NCBI RefSeq assembly: GCF_006459125.1
Contig: NZ_CP041070.1
Location: 2,728,001-2,792,000, forward strand
Direction: 5' to 3'
Length of the DNA: 64,000 nt
Origin: Halarcobacter anaerophilus
GTDB lineage: Bacteria; Campylobacterota; Campylobacteria; Campylobacterales; Arcobacteraceae
Shown here piece by piece: positions 61,391 through 64,000 of this stretch. The stretch's first letter is position 1. Every line of letters begins with the position of its first letter. The notes under the pieces were generated by a model. The model was not told where the DNA came from and did not search any database. It saw only the letters and a program-made list of their open reading frames with translations. A program made the translations under genes and the position numbers.

Positions 61391-63283
61391 TTACTCTACT
61401 TCTGCATCGATAACATCATCGTCATCTTTTTTTGCATTTTGATTTGGTTGAGCTCCGCCTTGTTGCGCTCCACCTTGCTCTTTTTTATACATAGCTTCAG
61501 CTAATTTATGAGATTTTTCAGTTAATGCTTTAACTTTTTCTTCAATTTGTTCTTTAGTAGCATTTTCATCTTTTAAAAGTGTTTCTAAATCAGCTGCTGC
61601 ATCGATAATTGCTTTTTTCTCATCTTCGTTTACTGCACCTTCATTCTCTTCTAGTGTTTTTCTAGTTGAGTGTAACAATGCATCAGCTTGATTTCTTACT
61701 TCAATTACCTCTTTTCTTTTTTCATCAGCTTCTTTGTTAGCTTCTGCTTCATTTACCATTTTTTCAATCTCTTCATCACTTAATCCAGACGAACCTGAGA
61801 TAGTAATTTTATTCTCTTTACCTGTACCTTTATCTTTTGCAGATACATTTAAAACACCGTTTGCATCAATATCAAATGTTACTTCAATTTGAGGAACACC
61901 TCTTGGAGCTGCAGGGATATCAGATAATTCAAACATACCTAAAGATTTATTATCTTTTGCAAACTCTCTTTCTCCTTGAACAACATGAATTGATACTGCC
62001 GGTTGATTATCTTCAGCAGTTGAGAATGTTTGAGATTTTTTAACAGGAATTGTTGTACCTTTTTCAATTAATTTTGTTGCAACTCCACCTAAAGTTTCAA
62101 TTCCAAGAGATAAAGGTGTAACGTCAAGTAATAATACATCTTTTACATCACCTCTTAAAACACCTGCTTGAACAGCAGCACCTGCAGCAACAACTTCATC
62201 AGGATTTACACCTTTATTTAAATCTTTTCCGAAATACTCTTTTACAACGCTGTTTGCTTTTGGAAGTCTTGTAGACCCACCAACCATAATAATTTCGTTA
62301 ATGTCACCTTTACTTAATCCTGCATCATCAAGAGCAGTTTTAATATGTTGTAGAGTTTCATTAATTAAATCTTCAGTCATTGACTCAAATTTTGCTCTTG
62401 TTAGAGATTTAACCAAGTGTAACGGTCCTGCATTTCCCATAGAGATAAAAGGTAGATTAATTTCTGTTGATTCTGCCGAACTTAACTCTTTTTTAGCATT
62501 TTCAGCTGCATCTTTAAGTCTTTGAAGAGCCATTTTGTCATTTTTAAGATCAAATCCGTTTTCGTCTTTGAACTCTTTTGCCAACCAGTCGATAATTCTG
62601 TTATCGAAATCATCTCCACCTAGGAATGCATTACCGTCAGTTGAAAGTACTTCAAATGTTCCGTCACCGATTTCAAGAACAGTAACGTCAAATGTACCAC
62701 CACCTAAATCATATACAAGAACTTTTTCTTCACCTTTTTTATCAAGTCCGTAAGCAAGCGATGCTGCTGTAGGTTCGTTGATAATTCTTAGTACGTTAAG
62801 TCCTGCAATCGTACCTGCTTCTTGAGTTGCTTTTCTTTGTGCATCATTAAAGTATGCCGGAACAGTAATAACGGCATCTGTAACAGTATCACCTAAATAC
62901 TCCTCTGCATCTGCTTTTAATTTTCCAAGAATTTTTGCAGAAATTTCTTGTGGAGTATAAACTTTATCTCCAATCTCAACGGCAGCAGCACCGTTTCTGT
63001 TTACGATTTTATATCCAACTTTAGATTGTGCCTCTTTAGCATTCTCTTCATCCATCATCAGACCCATAATTCTTTTAATAGAATAGATAGTCTTTTCAGG
63101 GTTTGTAATAGCTTGTCTTTTTGCAGGATCACCCACAAGAACTTCACCTTTATCCGTAAATGCTACAATAGACGGAGTTGTGTTTTTTCCCTCTTTGTTT
63201 GGAATAACTTTTGACTCACCGCCTTCGTAAACTGCCATACAAGAGTTTGTTGTACCTAAATCTATACCTAAAACTTTACTCAT
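61391..63283 (-). CDS. dnaK: Chaperone DnaK (Hsp70)
   Basis: ATP-dependent chaperone, about 630 aa: [11 protein letters not shown]-like phosphate loop, [38 protein letters not shown], and the substrate domain with [14 protein letters not shown]; ends in the usual Gln/Gly-rich, acidic [11 protein letters not shown] tail. I start at ATG 63283, with AAGGAT 6 bases upstream; the longer TTG extension is unsupported. Order grpE-dnaK as in other Campylobacterota. Confidence 0.97.
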   Translation of the reverse strand: MSKVLGIDLGTTNSCMAVYEGGESKVIPNKEGKNTTPSIVAFTDKGEVLVGDPAKRQAITNPEKTIYSIKRIMGLMMDEENAKEAQSKVGYKIVNRNGAAAVEIGDKVYTPQEISAKILGKLKADAEEYLGDTVTDAVITVPAYFNDAQRKATQEAGTIAGLNVLRIINEPTAASLAYGLDKKGEEKVLVYDLGGGTFDVTVLEIGDGTFEVLSTDGNAFLGGDDFDNRIIDWLAKEFKDENGFDLKNDKMALQRLKDAAENAKKELSSAESTEINLPFISMGNAGPLHLVKSLTRAKFESMTEDLINETLQHIKTALDDAGLSKGDINEIIMVGGSTRLPKANSVVKEYFGKDLNKGVNPDEVVAAGAAVQAGVLRGDVKDVLLLDVTPLSLGIETLGGVATKLIEKGTTIPVKKSQTFSTAEDNQPAVSIHVVQGEREFAKDNKSLGMFELSDIPAAPRGVPQIEVTFDIDANGVLNVSAKDKGTGKENKITISGSSGLSDEEIEKMVNEAEANKEADEKRKEVIEVRNQADALLHSTRKTLEENEGAVNEDEKKAIIDAAADLETLLKDENATKEQIEEKVKALTEKSHKLAEAMYKKEQGGAQQGGAQPNQNAKKDDDDVIDAEVE

Positions 63284-63351
63284 TTTATTATCCTTATCAA
63301 TTATCAAATTTTATTTTCTTAAATCAAATAGTTTTATGACTTTGCGGTCAA

Positions 63352-63366
63352 TGACGCTTTGCGTCA
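63352..63366. promoter_or_regulatory. Small hairpin between grpE and dnaK
   Basis: TGACGC-TTT-GCGTCA, a perfect 6-bp GC-containing stem in an AT-rich 93-bp spacer. It might attenuate or stabilise the transcript between the two chaperone genes. It is not the CIRCE element. Confidence 0.5.
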
Positions 63367-63376
63367 ATGAAAAAAT

Positions 63377-63949
63377 TTACTTTTTGCAGATTGAGACCAT
63401 TGCCGGTCTTAATAATCTATCTTTAAATTTATACCCTTTTTGCATTACTTGAACTATTTGTCCGTCTTCATGATCGGCACTGTCAACTTGCATTACGGCA
63501 TTGTGGTAATTTGGATCAAATTCACCATCTGTATCAACAATCGTAATATCATGTTTATCAAAAGCCGAATAGAAGTTTTTAATAGTTAGTTCTACTCCCT
63601 CTTTTAACTTTGACAATAACTCTTCAGAGGGAACCTCTTTTGAAGTCTCTTCTGCTGCTAAAGCCATTTCCAACGTATCAATCGGTGCTAAAAGATCTTT
63701 TGCAAACTTTTCACTTGCATAATCAATAGCTTGGTATTTCTCTTTTTCCAATCTTTTTTTAATATTTTCAAAATCTGCATGAACTCTAAAATATTTATCT
63801 TCACTCTCTTTTAATTTTGCTTCTAGTTCTGCAATTTTTTCATCAGCAGTCATTTCAGAAGACTCATTTTGTTCAACATTTGATTCTTTCTGAACCTCTT
63901 CGTTTTGTACTACTTCTTCATTATTTAATTCTTCTTGTTTATCACTCAA
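63377..63949 (-). CDS. grpE: Nucleotide exchange factor GrpE
   Basis: Co-chaperone that releases ADP from DnaK. 190 aa: acidic disordered N-terminus (about 1-45), long coiled coil ([20 protein letters not shown]), then the beta domain with [19 protein letters not shown] and [10 protein letters not shown]. The start is TTG with GGAGAG 5-6 bases upstream; no ATG fits. Normally preceded by hrcA. Confidence 0.95.
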   Translation of the reverse strand: MSDKQEELNNEEVVQNEEVQKESNVEQNESSEMTADEKIAELEAKLKESEDKYFRVHADFENIKKRLEKEKYQAIDYASEKFAKDLLAPIDTLEMALAAEETSKEVPSEELLSKLKEGVELTIKNFYSAFDKHDITIVDTDGEFDPNYHNAVMQVDSADHEDGQIVQVMQKGYKFKDRLLRPAMVSICKK

Positions 63950-63959
63950 GGTAACTCTC

Positions 63960-64000
63960 CTAATTCATAGTTATCTTATTATAAAAATATTCATAATCTT
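63960..64000 (-). CDS. 3' end of an upstream gene, probably hrcA (partial)
   Basis: On the minus strand one frame is open from the window edge to TAG at 63962-63960, 10 bases before the grpE start, encoding about 12 residues. In Campylobacterota the gene here is usually the heat-shock repressor hrcA. Too short to prove. Confidence 0.3.
   Translation of the reverse strand, partial: DYEYFYNKITMN

Noticed and set aside
63352-63366. CIRCE element for HrcA
   Set aside because: The CIRCE consensus (TTAGCACTC-N9-GAGTGCTAA) is absent; this is a different short palindrome.

Overview
The window is low-GC DNA with tightly packed genes and looks like a chromosome segment of a Campylobacterota bacterium, most likely a marine Arcobacter relative. 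Supporting signs are the htrA - response regulator - kinase order matching the CprRS locus of Campylobacter, the Campylobacter-like GAPDH and FBPase sequences, many Cache/PAS sensors, and AT-rich spacers. The genus is inference from protein resemblance; no rRNA is present.

Layout. (1) 1-2379: the end of a NAD-linked bidirectional [NiFe]-hydrogenase operon (hoxY partial, hoxH, hoxW). (2) 2381-17848, minus strand: one 11-gene operon for glycogen and upper glycolysis (gap, pfkA, sugar-nucleotidyltransferase fusion, GH57, GalT/ADP-glucose-phosphorylase-like, glgA, glgP-like, pgm, DUF4912, GH57 branching enzyme, FBPase-like). A divergent GH57 4-alpha-glucanotransferase follows at 18038. The operon has no glgC, and several members have lost textbook catalytic residues. 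(3) 20068-24259: an ArsC/YffB-like protein, a TonB-dependent receptor and a polytopic 4Fe-4S protein, probably for metal uptake and reduction. (4) 24436-39259: a signalling island with an H-box-less histidine kinase, a 7TMR-DISM kinase, two paralogous OmpR-type regulators flanking a LuxI/FeeM-like acyl-signal synthase candidate, a diguanylate cyclase, a LuxPQ-like binding-protein/kinase pair and a chemoreceptor. Three promoters in this island share a 12-nt-period direct repeat. (5) 39285-39645: tRNA-Cys, tRNA-Ser and tRNA-Leu, then ilvD. (6) 41505-45650: a 4-kb phage-derived cassette with an S24 repressor, a Mor-like activator, a tail-fibre-like protein with a recent 261-bp tandem duplication, a 3TM-type holin and an amidase, but no transposase, capsid or tail genes. 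(7) 45782-64000: core genes, namely htrA-cprR-cprS, SDR, transglutaminase-like, a CobD-like pseudoenzyme, MarC, DsbD with a periplasmic thioredoxin, rhodanese, a Cache-GGDEF-EAL protein, psd, mltA and grpE-dnaK.

How it may fit together (inference). Glycogen made from hexose phosphates could be stored and later burned through Pfk and Gap, with surplus NADH vented as H2 by Hox. The signalling island may be a small-molecule circuit built on two-component regulators instead of LuxR. The phage cassette may be a damage-inducible lysis module. The strongest candidates for new biology are the synthase/regulator/operator circuit at 26550-30823, the minimal lysis cassette, and the altered active sites in the glycogen operon.
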